Assembly (NCBI RefSeq): GCF_003858655.1
Contig: NZ_RQXV01000001.1
Span: 744,001-808,000 of the forward strand
DNA length: 64,000 nt
Origin: Amphritea balenae
GTDB lineage: Bacteria; Pseudomonadota; Gammaproteobacteria; Pseudomonadales; Balneatricaceae
Reading direction: 5' to 3'
A program made the position numbers and the translations under genes. Below, piece by piece: positions 36,287 to 44,172 of the stretch; position 1 is the stretch's first letter, and every line of letters starts with the position of its first letter. Below the pieces are notes generated by a model. The model had not been told where the DNA came from, searched no databases, and saw only the letters and a program-made list of their open reading frames with translations.

Positions 36287-36757
36287 CTAATCACTCAAGC
36301 GCTTTAAAGGTAGGGGGGCCGCGGTTTTAACCCGCCGCAGGGCAAAGTTACTTTCAATCTCACGGACCATCTTCAGTTCCTGAAGCTTACTCACGACCCG
36401 GTCATAATCCTCCAGATCGCTGGCGACTACTTCTAACAGATAATCGGCTGACCCTGATACCGTACTGGCAGTGATAACGGCATCCATGCCATGGATCGCC
36501 TGCTCAAAGTTTTTTACCGATGCCGCATGATGATCATGCATTTTAATCTGCACAAAAACGGTCATTCCCAGATCAATTTTCTGACGATTAAGCTGAGTCT
36601 GATAGCCCTCGATAATACCCTCTTGCTCCAACCGGCGTAACCGACGCAAACAAGGTGAAGGCGACAGTGCAACCTGCTCTGCAATCTCGGCATTACTCAG
36701 GCGACCATCCTGCTGCAACAGTTTAAGTATCTTTCGATCGGTAACATCAAGCTTCAT
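36287..36757 (-). CDS. Lrp/AsnC-family regulator
   Basis: 156 residues: winged helix with DRKILKLLQQDGRLSNAEIA and LSPSPCLRRLRRLE, then the RAM ligand-binding domain ending near ESNFALRRVKT. Lrp members respond to amino acids. It is divergent from an EamA transporter, whose expression it probably controls as in other Lrp-exporter pairs. Confidence 0.93.
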   Translation of the reverse strand: MKLDVTDRKILKLLQQDGRLSNAEIAEQVALSPSPCLRRLRRLEQEGIIEGYQTQLNRQKIDLGMTVFVQIKMHDHHAASVKNFEQAIHGMDAVITASTVSGSADYLLEVVASDLEDYDRVVSKLQELKMVREIESNFALRRVKTAAPLPLKRLSD

Positions 36758-36897
36758 CAGCAGACCTTAAATATCAATAAATGTAGATTTATTGGCAGTA
36801 TATGCCAATAAATCACCTTTTAGCCATCAAACTAGCAAGATAACGCTTCAACGACTGACTGATAATAGCCCTTCAACATTACTCAGAGCAGCTCCCT

Positions 36898-37866
36898 ATG
36901 GAACAGTACCGCGGTGAACCAGAGTTCAGTATAAAAGGCGTTTCGATCATGCTGATCACAATTCTAATCTGGGTTGCCTTTCTGCTATCGATGCGTGCTG
37001 AAGCTCAGTCAGAGCTGACCACCACCGATTTGGGACTGATGCGCTTTGCCCTGCCCACACTGGTATTCCTACCCTGGTTACTACGCGATTTTAAAACCCT
37101 GCTGCGGGTAAAATTACGTTATCTGGTGATGATTATCTGCGGCGGCTTGCCATTTTTCCTGTTGGTATCATTAGGTAGTCAATACGCTCCGGTCGCCCAT
37201 GCAGGCGCACTGGTCCCCGGCACTGCTCCGCTATTTGTGACCGGGCTGGCAGTGCTGATTTTTCGGGAGCCCCTGCCCCGCTATCGCGGCCTGGGTCTGA
37301 GCGTCATTCTCGGTGGTGTAACTATCTTGCTGGCAGCAACGTTATTCGCTGCTGAACTCAACTCACAATTCAGTTCTGAATTAAATTACGGACCTGGCCA
37401 CCTTGCATTTCTCGGCGCCAGCCTGGTCTGGGCGATCTATACCCTGGGTCTCAGGGTCGCCGGGATCGATGCGCTACTGGCAACCGCACTACTTTGCTGC
37501 AGTGCCACGCTGGGGTTGATGTTATCGTTATCGCTGGGTATCAGTGAGAGCAATATTGCCAATGTGAGCTGGCAGGAGATCTGGCCCCACCTGCTTAGTC
37601 AGGGATTGGGAGCCGGCATCATCGGCGGCATCACCTACGGCATCGCCATCAAGACGCTGGGGGCTGAGAAAACAGCAGCACTGGGGTCCCTGACACCGGC
37701 ACTGGCTGCCATCATCGCTGTGCCAGTACTTGGCGAGCAGCTATCGGTAACCACTATTAGCGGTGTTGCCCTGATTATGACCGGCGTTTTACTGGCCAGC
37801 GGCGCCCTACGCCAAACCTTCAGAGCAACAAGGACAAGGCCAACCTTGACAGGCATCAAGGGATAA
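36898..37866 (+). CDS. EamA-family (DMT) transporter
   Basis: 322-residue inner-membrane protein with ten predicted helices in two EamA halves; the second half contains GITYGIAIKTLGAEKTAALGS and the usual VPVLGEQL loop. The divergent Lrp-type gene suggests amino-acid efflux, an inference from context. No strong ribosome-binding site is seen before the ATG. Confidence 0.9.
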   Translation: MEQYRGEPEFSIKGVSIMLITILIWVAFLLSMRAEAQSELTTTDLGLMRFALPTLVFLPWLLRDFKTLLRVKLRYLVMIICGGLPFFLLVSLGSQYAPVAHAGALVPGTAPLFVTGLAVLIFREPLPRYRGLGLSVILGGVTILLAATLFAAELNSQFSSELNYGPGHLAFLGASLVWAIYTLGLRVAGIDALLATALLCCSATLGLMLSLSLGISESNIANVSWQEIWPHLLSQGLGAGIIGGITYGIAIKTLGAEKTAALGSLTPALAAIIAVPVLGEQLSVTTISGVALIMTGVLLASGALRQTFRATRTRPTLTGIKG

Positions 37867-37913
37867 ATACGGCCCAGCACTTATCATGGTCGGCTCTTAA
37901 CAGGAGTAAACTG

Positions 37914-38402
37914 ATGCTAGCTAACATCGCCCAAATTCCCTTACCCCGCCCGAACCTGCACTCTGTTGTCAGCCGGGTAATCCGCACGACTGAGTCTGTC
38001 ATCCCTTTTCGGTTCAAACAGAAGGCGCTTGAGAAAGGCCTGAACAAGGCATTCCACCAGCCCCTTGAGGATGATGAGTTCTGGTTTCTGGAGAACCAGT
38101 ATCTGGGTGTTGAAGTAACGGATCTGGGTATTAAGGTTGTGATTAGCTGTAACGCTGAACGCCTGATTGTCTGTCAGCAGGACAATGCTGATGCCTGGAT
38201 TAAAGGTAAAGCTGAAGATCTGATCAAGCTGGCCAACCGTGAACTCGACCCTGACACCCTGTTCTTTCAGCGTCGCTTACTGATCGAAGGAAACACCGAG
38301 CTGGGGTTAGCGGTAAAAAATCTATTAGATAGCATCGACTGGGATGATCTGCCGGACTCAGTTCGTAAAGGGCTGGCAATGGTGCAGAAACTGCCAATCT
38401 AA
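37914..38402 (+). CDS. ubiT: SCP2-domain ubiquinone accessory protein
   Basis: 162-residue protein with an SCP2-like lipid-binding domain (about 40-140). UbiT is the accessory factor of the oxygen-independent ubiquinone pathway, probably holding isoprenoid intermediates for UbiU-UbiV. The identification is strengthened by ubiV and ubiU, convergent and within 3 kb. It ends at a strong terminator. Confidence 0.88.
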   Translation: MLANIAQIPLPRPNLHSVVSRVIRTTESVIPFRFKQKALEKGLNKAFHQPLEDDEFWFLENQYLGVEVTDLGIKVVISCNAERLIVCQQDNADAWIKGKAEDLIKLANRELDPDTLFFQRRLLIEGNTELGLAVKNLLDSIDWDDLPDSVRKGLAMVQKLPI

Positions 38403-38512
38403 CACTTGAATTGATGGAAACAATTCCCCTTTCGATGAACGCAGTATCAAACTGACAGCAACTGCCCCACAGTTAGCTTTCAAAAGATCAGCAGATAGAT
38501 TCATCAAAAACT

Positions 38513-38539
38513 ATGCCGGTCAGTGACCGGCATTTTTTT
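38513..38539 (+). terminator. Terminator of ubiT
   Basis: ATGCCGGT/ACCGGCAT 8-bp stem with loop CAGTG, then seven T residues. Confidence 0.92.
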
Positions 38540-38567
38540 GTCTGTTCGTTAGCTAAAATCATAATAA

Positions 38568-38740
38568 ATTGCACCACAGAGGACACAGAGGACACAGAGA
38601 GCACTGAGAAGAGCACTGAGAAGAGCACTGAGAAGAGCACTGAGAAGAGCACTAAGGATTATGCGGTAAGCTTAATCTAGGAATTTTCTCTTTACTTCTG
38701 AGCCCTTGGCATGCTCCTTGGATACCGTGTTGAATAGCCC
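38568..38740. repeat. ACCACAGAG-type repeat, copy 4
   Basis: Left arm GCACCACAGAGGACACAGAG expanded by a 12-bp tandem repeat; right part CCCTTGGCATGCTCCTTGG and ATACCGTG matches the right arm of copy 1 (28346-28368). Confidence 0.75.
38599..38653. repeat. 12-bp tandem repeat GAGCACTGAGAA
   Basis: Four exact tandem copies (38599-38646) plus a partial fifth within the left arm of the ACCACAGAG-type element; likely to vary by slippage. Confidence 0.92.
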
Positions 38741-38767
38741 TTATCTTCTAGGCTTTCAGACCACTAC

Positions 38768-38834
38768 AGACAGCTGCTTCGCAGCGATCGGACACGGCGC
38801 GTTAGCGACATTCGGACAAGCAAAGCATTCGGAC
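38768..38834. repeat. CGGACA hairpin module cluster B
   Basis: GACAGCTGCTTCGCAGCGAT, CGGACA, hairpin-forming CGGCGCGTTAGCGACA, TTCGGACAAGCAAAGCA and TTCGGAC in order, parallel to cluster A at 28397-28442 but with one extra module. Confidence 0.65.
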
Positions 38835-38858
38835 TTCAGCCCTTATTATCCTATCTTT

Positions 38859-38938
38859 CCTCTGTGCCCTCTGTGTCCTCTGTGGTAAATAATCTTTAAT
38901 AGCTTGCACCACGGAGAGCACAGAGAAGAGCATTACGG
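38859..38938. repeat. ACCACAGAG-type repeat, copy 5 (two half-units)
   Basis: Right-arm half CCTCTGTGCCCTCTGTGTCC with GTGGTAAATAATC, then a left-arm half GCACCACGGAGAGCACAGAG, running to within 20 bp of the ubiV stop codon. Confidence 0.7.
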
Positions 38939-38957
38939 AAGATGTATTGAAGCACGA

Positions 38958-39878
38958 CTAAGCATTCGTCTCCATCCAGCGGATGCCCGGTTCAGCAAAC
39001 CAGTAACCATTACAATGATCCTGATTGACCAGACTGATAGTGGAAGGCTCTTCACCTTTTAAACGACTGGCAAACCGCTCAATCACTTCACTCATACCTT
39101 CACGCTGAGGACTAAGACGTACCTTATTTACACCTATCTCCTGCATCCTGTTCAGCTGATGCTCAAGATTGTAATGTTCCGCAGATAACGTCTGAATACC
39201 GTTCATGGTAAACAGCTCTTTACCTTCCTGTGAACGCATCACCAGTCCATCCGGATATTCGATACAGCAGAACTCGCAGTTATCTTTTGGCACATTGCGA
39301 TAGCGTGCGGTAAAGCAGCGGGCAGCGTAAGCCAGCGGCAGACAACCATAGGCGAACACCTCGGTTTCCAACTCTGGCAGGCCACCATCTTCTTCAGCCT
39401 GTTGTAACAGCTCCTGTAATGTATCGGCTCCCAGCTCCACCGGCATAACCCAGCGTCGCATACCACTCTTATACAACTGCTTTAGCACCTGCAGGTTATA
39501 GATGTTCACCGAAGGCCCGGTCACAAAAGGCAGTTCCTGCTCACTTAACATCTGTACTGCAGCAATATCATTGGCTTCAACCATGAACTCACCATTGCTA
39601 CAGATCCTGCGCAGCGATTTCATCTCTGATTCGGCTTCCAAAAGCGCCAGTCCTGACAAGACTACCTGTTTACCGCAGGACTTAAGCTCCTGCGCCAGAC
39701 TGATCCAGTCGGCGGTTTTCAGTTGTCGCCGTTTAGAACATACGGTTTCACCGAGGTAGATAGTTTCTACCTCAGTTTCAGCCATCTGGGCGTAAAAATT
39801 ATAGACATCCTGCTTCGGCCAGAAGTAGAGCAGCGGGCCTAATGTCAGCCCCATAGTTAATTGCTTTGAATTATCCAT
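38958..39878 (-). CDS. ubiV: UbiV, Fe-S U32-family hydroxylase subunit
   Basis: 306-residue U32-family protein. Cysteines C47, C188, C201 and C205 keep exactly the spacing (141, 13, 4) of the [4Fe-4S] ligands of E. coli UbiV. With UbiU it hydroxylates the ubiquinone ring without oxygen. It lies downstream of ubiU in the same direction, but a 186-bp repeat block separates them, unlike the tight spacing in most species. Confidence 0.93.
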   Translation of the reverse strand: MDNSKQLTMGLTLGPLLYFWPKQDVYNFYAQMAETEVETIYLGETVCSKRRQLKTADWISLAQELKSCGKQVVLSGLALLEAESEMKSLRRICSNGEFMVEANDIAAVQMLSEQELPFVTGPSVNIYNLQVLKQLYKSGMRRWVMPVELGADTLQELLQQAEEDGGLPELETEVFAYGCLPLAYAARCFTARYRNVPKDNCEFCCIEYPDGLVMRSQEGKELFTMNGIQTLSAEHYNLEHQLNRMQEIGVNKVRLSPQREGMSEVIERFASRLKGEEPSTISLVNQDHCNGYWFAEPGIRWMETNA

Positions 39879-39893
39879 ACTGTTGTTCCTCTA

Positions 39894-40067
39894 CTGCCAG
39901 CTGCGGTGATAGGCACCGATAATTGCTGCGGTTGAATCTTCTGATGATATTTGATCAGCCATACAACTACTGCCTCTTTACTGCCAGCTGCGGTGATAAG
40001 CGCCGATAAATGCTGCGGTTGAATCTTCTGATGATATTTGATCAGCCATACAACTACTGCCCCTTTA
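39894..40067. repeat. 87-bp tandem repeat derived from the ubiU 3' end
   Basis: Two 87-bp units start at 39894 and 39981, and a third partial copy from 40068 is the actual 3' end of ubiU. 87 is a multiple of three: on the minus strand each unit re-encodes the ubiU tail ending IGAYHRSWQ and stop, preceded by an ATG (MADQISSEDST...). It appears to be a tail duplication. Confidence 0.93.
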
Positions 40068-41072
40068 CTGCCAGCTGCGGTGATAAGCGCCGATGGTTGT
40101 GGTTGAACCTTCTGACAGATCAGTCAGCCCCTGGTTCCACTCCGGCTTAACCTGGAAGTTTTCAGGTGACTGTTGCTGTGCCTTAGCCAGATCCAGAGCC
40201 TGACGCCAGATCTTCACAACCTCTGCGACATAGGCAGGACTGCGCTGTCGTCCCTCAATTTTTACCGCACTGATACCGATCGACTCCAACTGCGGAATCA
40301 GATCCAGAGTATTCAGGCTGGTTGGTTCTTCCATCGCATGATAAACATTGCCTTCAACATCAAAGCGTCCCTTACAAAGGGTTGGATAACCCGCTTTTTC
40401 ACCATCCGCATAACGGTCGATCAGTACATCATTCAGGCGGGACTCCAGGCCTCTGGAGGTTTCTTCCCAACGTACTGCTTTAGCAGGGGAACAGGCGCCG
40501 CAGGTATTAGGCGACTCGTCAGTAAGATAGGAAGACAAATAACAGCGGCCTTCGACCATGATGCAGAGGCTGCCGAAGGCAAAGACTTCCAGCTCAACCG
40601 GGCTGTGCTTCGCCAGATGCTCAACCTGTGCCAGGGATAACACCCGGGGCAGTACCGCGCGCTTAATATTGAACTGCTGCTTATAGTAATTCAGTGCTTC
40701 ATAATTAGTTGCAGAGCCTTGTACTGACAGGTGTAGATTAAGATCAGGATGCTGTTCAGCAGCGTAACCTAACACCCCCATATCAGCACCGATCAAGGCA
40801 TTCACCTGCAGATCAGCGGCCATATCAACAGCCTGCTGCCAAACTTTCCAGCCCTGCGGCTGCGGGAACGTATTGATCGCACAGAGTACTTTCACACCCC
40901 GGCTACGGGCATAATCGATACCTTTCTCTGCTTTACGACGATCGAAATTCAGACCGGCAAAATGGCGTGCATTAGTCGCATCCCTGAAACCGAAATACAC
41001 TGTATCTGCACCATTATCTACGGCGGCTTTTAGGGCAGGGAAACTACCTGCCGGACAGACCAGCTCCATCAC
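40065..41072 (-). CDS. ubiU: UbiU, Fe-S U32-family hydroxylase subunit
   Basis: 335-residue U32-family protein. Fe-S ligands C170, C177, C194 and C233 match E. coli UbiU C169, C176, C193 and C232 with one-residue offset. Partner of UbiV in oxygen-independent hydroxylation for ubiquinone synthesis; prephenate is the known oxygen donor. The gene's last codons lie in the 87-bp repeat, so the C-terminal tail GAYHRSWQ may be subject to rearrangement. Confidence 0.94.
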   Translation of the reverse strand: MMELVCPAGSFPALKAAVDNGADTVYFGFRDATNARHFAGLNFDRRKAEKGIDYARSRGVKVLCAINTFPQPQGWKVWQQAVDMAADLQVNALIGADMGVLGYAAEQHPDLNLHLSVQGSATNYEALNYYKQQFNIKRAVLPRVLSLAQVEHLAKHSPVELEVFAFGSLCIMVEGRCYLSSYLTDESPNTCGACSPAKAVRWEETSRGLESRLNDVLIDRYADGEKAGYPTLCKGRFDVEGNVYHAMEEPTSLNTLDLIPQLESIGISAVKIEGRQRSPAYVAEVVKIWRQALDLAKAQQQSPENFQVKPEWNQGLTDLSEGSTTTIGAYHRSWQ

Positions 41073-41441
41073 TTACTCCACAATCTTTTTAGCGGAGCGC
41101 CAGTCTAACAACCTGCAACCGAGGAAGACTTGATAGCAGTCAATGATTAAAAATCTGCATAGAGCGCGACGACTCCTCTGGTATTTCAAGCATTAAGGAT
41201 GAAGTAACGATCATCTGTCGCATACAGACAAAAACAGTTCTAAATAGACGCAGACAAAACAATGCCAAAATGTTTTTCTGGATATACTCTTTAGCCCACA
41301 AATTTTATTACCGCTGATAAAGATAAAATTGATATCTGGATTCAATGAAGACAGTATTCGAAACTTACCATTTATCAATTATTTGCTAAGAAAACAGGTC
41401 TAGATTAACGCCAAATAATTCTTCATACCAAGGAGCCTTCC
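41073..41441. other. Divergent intergenic region, ubiU to fhs
   Basis: 369 bp, AT-rich towards fhs. I see no gene, strong hairpin or repeat; presumably it holds both promoters. A site for an anaerobic regulator would be expected before ubiUV, but I could not identify a convincing one. Confidence 0.5.
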
Positions 41442-43106
41442 ATGGCCACAGACGTAGAGATCGCCCAACAGTTCACTCCCCGACCGATCACTGAGATAAG
41501 CGACGCCTTAGGTATCGATAGAGAACATCTGCACCCCTATGGCCGTGATATAGCCAAGATCGATCTGAAGGCTCTGAATGGTAAGTCTGGTAAAAAAGGT
41601 CACCTGATACTGGTTTCAGCAACAACCCCAACGCCATCTGGTGAGGGTAAAACCACCACCACTATCGGTCTGGGTCAGGCCTTTACTCAGTTAAATGAGT
41701 CGGTATGCCTGGCACTGCGTGAACCATCCCTCGGGCCTTGCCTGGGTATGAAAGGTGGCGCAACCGGCGGCGGCTACAGCCAGATCATACCTGCCGACCG
41801 AATCAATCTGCACTTCACCGGTGACTTTCACGCAATCACCAGTGCCAATAACCTGCTTTCAGCAGCGATTGATAACCATATATTCCATGGCAACCAGCTA
41901 GGTATCGATCCCCGTCAGATCGCCTGGCGCCGGGTAATGGATATGAATGATCGCAGCCTGCGTAAAATCGTTGTCGGCCTGGGCGGTAAAAACCAGGGTA
42001 TTCCCCGTGAAGGTGGTTTTGATATCACCGCCGCATCAGAAGTGATGGCGATGCTCTGTCTGGCTGATAACGCTGAGGACCTGAAACGTCGTCTGGACCG
42101 AACTCTGGTCGGTTATAACTACCAGAATGAACCGGTTTATGCGGCACAGCTGGATGTTACCGGGGCCATGATGGCATTACTGCGTGATGCCATGCAGCCT
42201 AACCTGGTACAGAGCTTTGAAGGGACACCGGCATTTGTTCATGGCGGACCTTTCGCCAATATCGCCCACGGCTGTAATAGCGTCATTGCGACCCGCATGG
42301 CGATGCAACATGCCGACTGGGCGATCACCGAGGCCGGCTTTGGCTTTGACCTGGGCGCTGAAAAATTCTTCGACATCAAGTGCCGTATTGCTGAACTGGA
42401 TCCTGATGCTGTAGTACTGGTTACTACTGTTCGCGCACTGAAAATGCACGGAGGCAAAGCCAAAGACAATCTGGAATCTGAAGATCTGGAGGCTCTGCAA
42501 CAAGGACTGGGTAATCTGGATAAGCATATAGAGAGCGTCGAGCTATTCAATAAACACCCAGTGGTAGCCCTTAATCGCTTTGCTTCAGATACCGATGCCG
42601 AAGTTGCTCTGGTTCGCGCACGCTGTATAGCACTAGGCGTTTCTTTTGCCGAAACTACTCACCACGCAGATGGCGGTAAAGGTTCGGTAGAACTGGCTAA
42701 AGTGGTGATGGCTTCAATCAAGAAAAACAGCCCTTTCCAGCCACTCTATGATCTTGACCTTCCGGTAGTGGAAAAAGTGCGAGCGGTGTGTAAAGCGATG
42801 TACGGTGCCGATGATGTTGCCTTCACCAAAGACGCCGAACAGGACCTTAAACATGTTGAGATGCTAGGTCTGACAGACCTACCGATCTGTATCGCCAAGG
42901 CGCCCAGTTCGCTGTCCGATGACCCTGAACTACACGGTCGCCCCCGGGGCTTTGAGGTAACGGTACGGCAAATTCAGATCAATGCCGGTGCCGGCTTTCT
43001 GGTAATTTTAACCGGTAAGATCATGCGGATGCCGGGGCTACCGAAAAAGCCAGCCGCCAGTAATATGCAATTGATGGAGAGCGGTATCATTGAAGGTCTT
43101 GAATAA
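41442..43106 (+). CDS. fhs: Formate-tetrahydrofolate ligase
   Basis: 554-residue enzyme that joins formate to THF using ATP, forming 10-formyl-THF in the cytoplasm. The P-loop TPTPSGEGKTTTT (about residues 63-75) and the segments GGATGGGYSQ and GNPFVHGGPFANIAHG-like FVHGGPFANIAHGCNS are typical. With folD in the same window it can feed or drain the one-carbon pool. The ribosome-binding site is AAGGAG. Monocistronic. Confidence 0.97.
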   Translation: MATDVEIAQQFTPRPITEISDALGIDREHLHPYGRDIAKIDLKALNGKSGKKGHLILVSATTPTPSGEGKTTTTIGLGQAFTQLNESVCLALREPSLGPCLGMKGGATGGGYSQIIPADRINLHFTGDFHAITSANNLLSAAIDNHIFHGNQLGIDPRQIAWRRVMDMNDRSLRKIVVGLGGKNQGIPREGGFDITAASEVMAMLCLADNAEDLKRRLDRTLVGYNYQNEPVYAAQLDVTGAMMALLRDAMQPNLVQSFEGTPAFVHGGPFANIAHGCNSVIATRMAMQHADWAITEAGFGFDLGAEKFFDIKCRIAELDPDAVVLVTTVRALKMHGGKAKDNLESEDLEALQQGLGNLDKHIESVELFNKHPVVALNRFASDTDAEVALVRARCIALGVSFAETTHHADGGKGSVELAKVVMASIKKNSPFQPLYDLDLPVVEKVRAVCKAMYGADDVAFTKDAEQDLKHVEMLGLTDLPICIAKAPSSLSDDPELHGRPRGFEVTVRQIQINAGAGFLVILTGKIMRMPGLPKKPAASNMQLMESGIIEGLE

Positions 43107-43117
43107 GACTAAGTAAA

Positions 43118-43945
43118 TTATCCCTGGCTTTTCAACGCTCGCCCCAGGGCGTTGAAATAGTCACTGAAGGCGACGTTGATCTGTTGTCGCTGTTCAAACC
43201 GGGGATATAACCCCTGCTGCGCTTCCGCCGTGGCTTTAGTCCCCGACACCAAAAAGTTGTTACTAATATCAGCATCCTGAACAAAGGCTTCGAATGCCCG
43301 CGCGCACAGCTCTTCCGGCTTACTGTAGTAAGTTGTTTTCAGGCTTTTATCCATACGCACAGATGCTTGAAAAAGCTCACTGGGCTGTGAGCCATCTTCG
43401 CTGAGCATAATGGTTTTGAAACAACGGAACAGATAGTCATTTAACGGATGCGGGACCGGTGTCGCGTCATTGAGCCAGGCAGAAGAAGCAAACATCTTCG
43501 TCCCTACATCACTGAAGGCTTTATCACCCAGATAGTGATCCAGTGCGTGAAACCATTCGTGGGCAATACTGCCGGGGCCGGCATTCTTCGCCAGTGAAAA
43601 ACAGCGATTTGATGCATCATAATGCGCAGCCACACCTGGCTGACCACCGATACCATACTGAAACGAAAGATTGCCCCGTAATGAGATCAGCTGTTCCGGA
43701 CCGTTCAGGATGGTCATCAGATCCACCAGCGCATCGTAGAATAAACCACTGGCGCGATCCCGCTCGGCATCAGTCACCCAACGCCCAATACGTACTGACC
43801 TGAAATCGAACCGCCGGCGCAGATCAACAAAGCTGATTGACTGATCACTTCGCTGGTGCGGACTGCGGCGGTAAAACTGTCGTGAACTGACCATTCCAAT
43901 CTTGATATCTAAAACCAAAGGCCTGTAAAAATAACAGATTACCAT
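43118..43945 (-). CDS. HEXXH putative metallopeptidase, LPD1/CLCA_X-like
   Basis: 275 residues if started at the ATG at 43945, which has AAAGGAGG upstream; that site sits in a terminator hairpin, so ATG at 43894 (258 residues) is an alternative. The zinc motif HEWFH appears in IAHEWFHALDHYLG, with a downstream SKPEELCARAFEAFVQD helix that could provide the third ligand. This resembles the LPD1 domain seen in polyvalent proteins and the CLCA_X group. No signal peptide; substrate unknown. The assignment is moderate and from recalled motifs. Confidence 0.6.
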   Translation of the reverse strand: MVICYFYRPLVLDIKIGMVSSRQFYRRSPHQRSDQSISFVDLRRRFDFRSVRIGRWVTDAERDRASGLFYDALVDLMTILNGPEQLISLRGNLSFQYGIGGQPGVAAHYDASNRCFSLAKNAGPGSIAHEWFHALDHYLGDKAFSDVGTKMFASSAWLNDATPVPHPLNDYLFRCFKTIMLSEDGSQPSELFQASVRMDKSLKTTYYSKPEELCARAFEAFVQDADISNNFLVSGTKATAEAQQGLYPRFEQRQQINVAFSDYFNALGRALKSQG

Positions 43946-43948
43946 AAT

Positions 43949-43981
43949 AAAAAAACCTCCTTTGCCGTGAAACAAAGGAGG
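43949..43981 (-). terminator. Terminator of the glycerol importer operon
   Basis: On the minus strand, CCTCCTTTG/CAAAGGAGG forms a 9-bp stem with an 8-nt loop, followed by seven T residues. The right arm is also a perfect ribosome-binding site for the ATG at 43945. Confidence 0.88.
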
Positions 43982-44172
43982 TAAACCTGTCAGATATTAA
44001 CTACCCGACAAGCGTCAGCGCCAGAACTACTTCTGGCTTCAGGTAAAACAGAAAATGACACAGAATTGATAAACCAAGTGATGAGCACTTTCGAAACGTT
44101 TATCAAATAAGTCATCTATTTTATAAAAAATGCTTACCCAGTCAGAAATTCTGACCGGATAAGCACTAGATT

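Noticed and set aside
38706-38888. 60-codon frame after ubiT
   Set aside because: Entirely within the repeat cluster; no ribosome-binding site.
39894-40067. Two 87-bp units as a CRISPR or attachment site
   Set aside because: The units are contiguous and derive from the ubiU coding end; there are no spacers or integrase.
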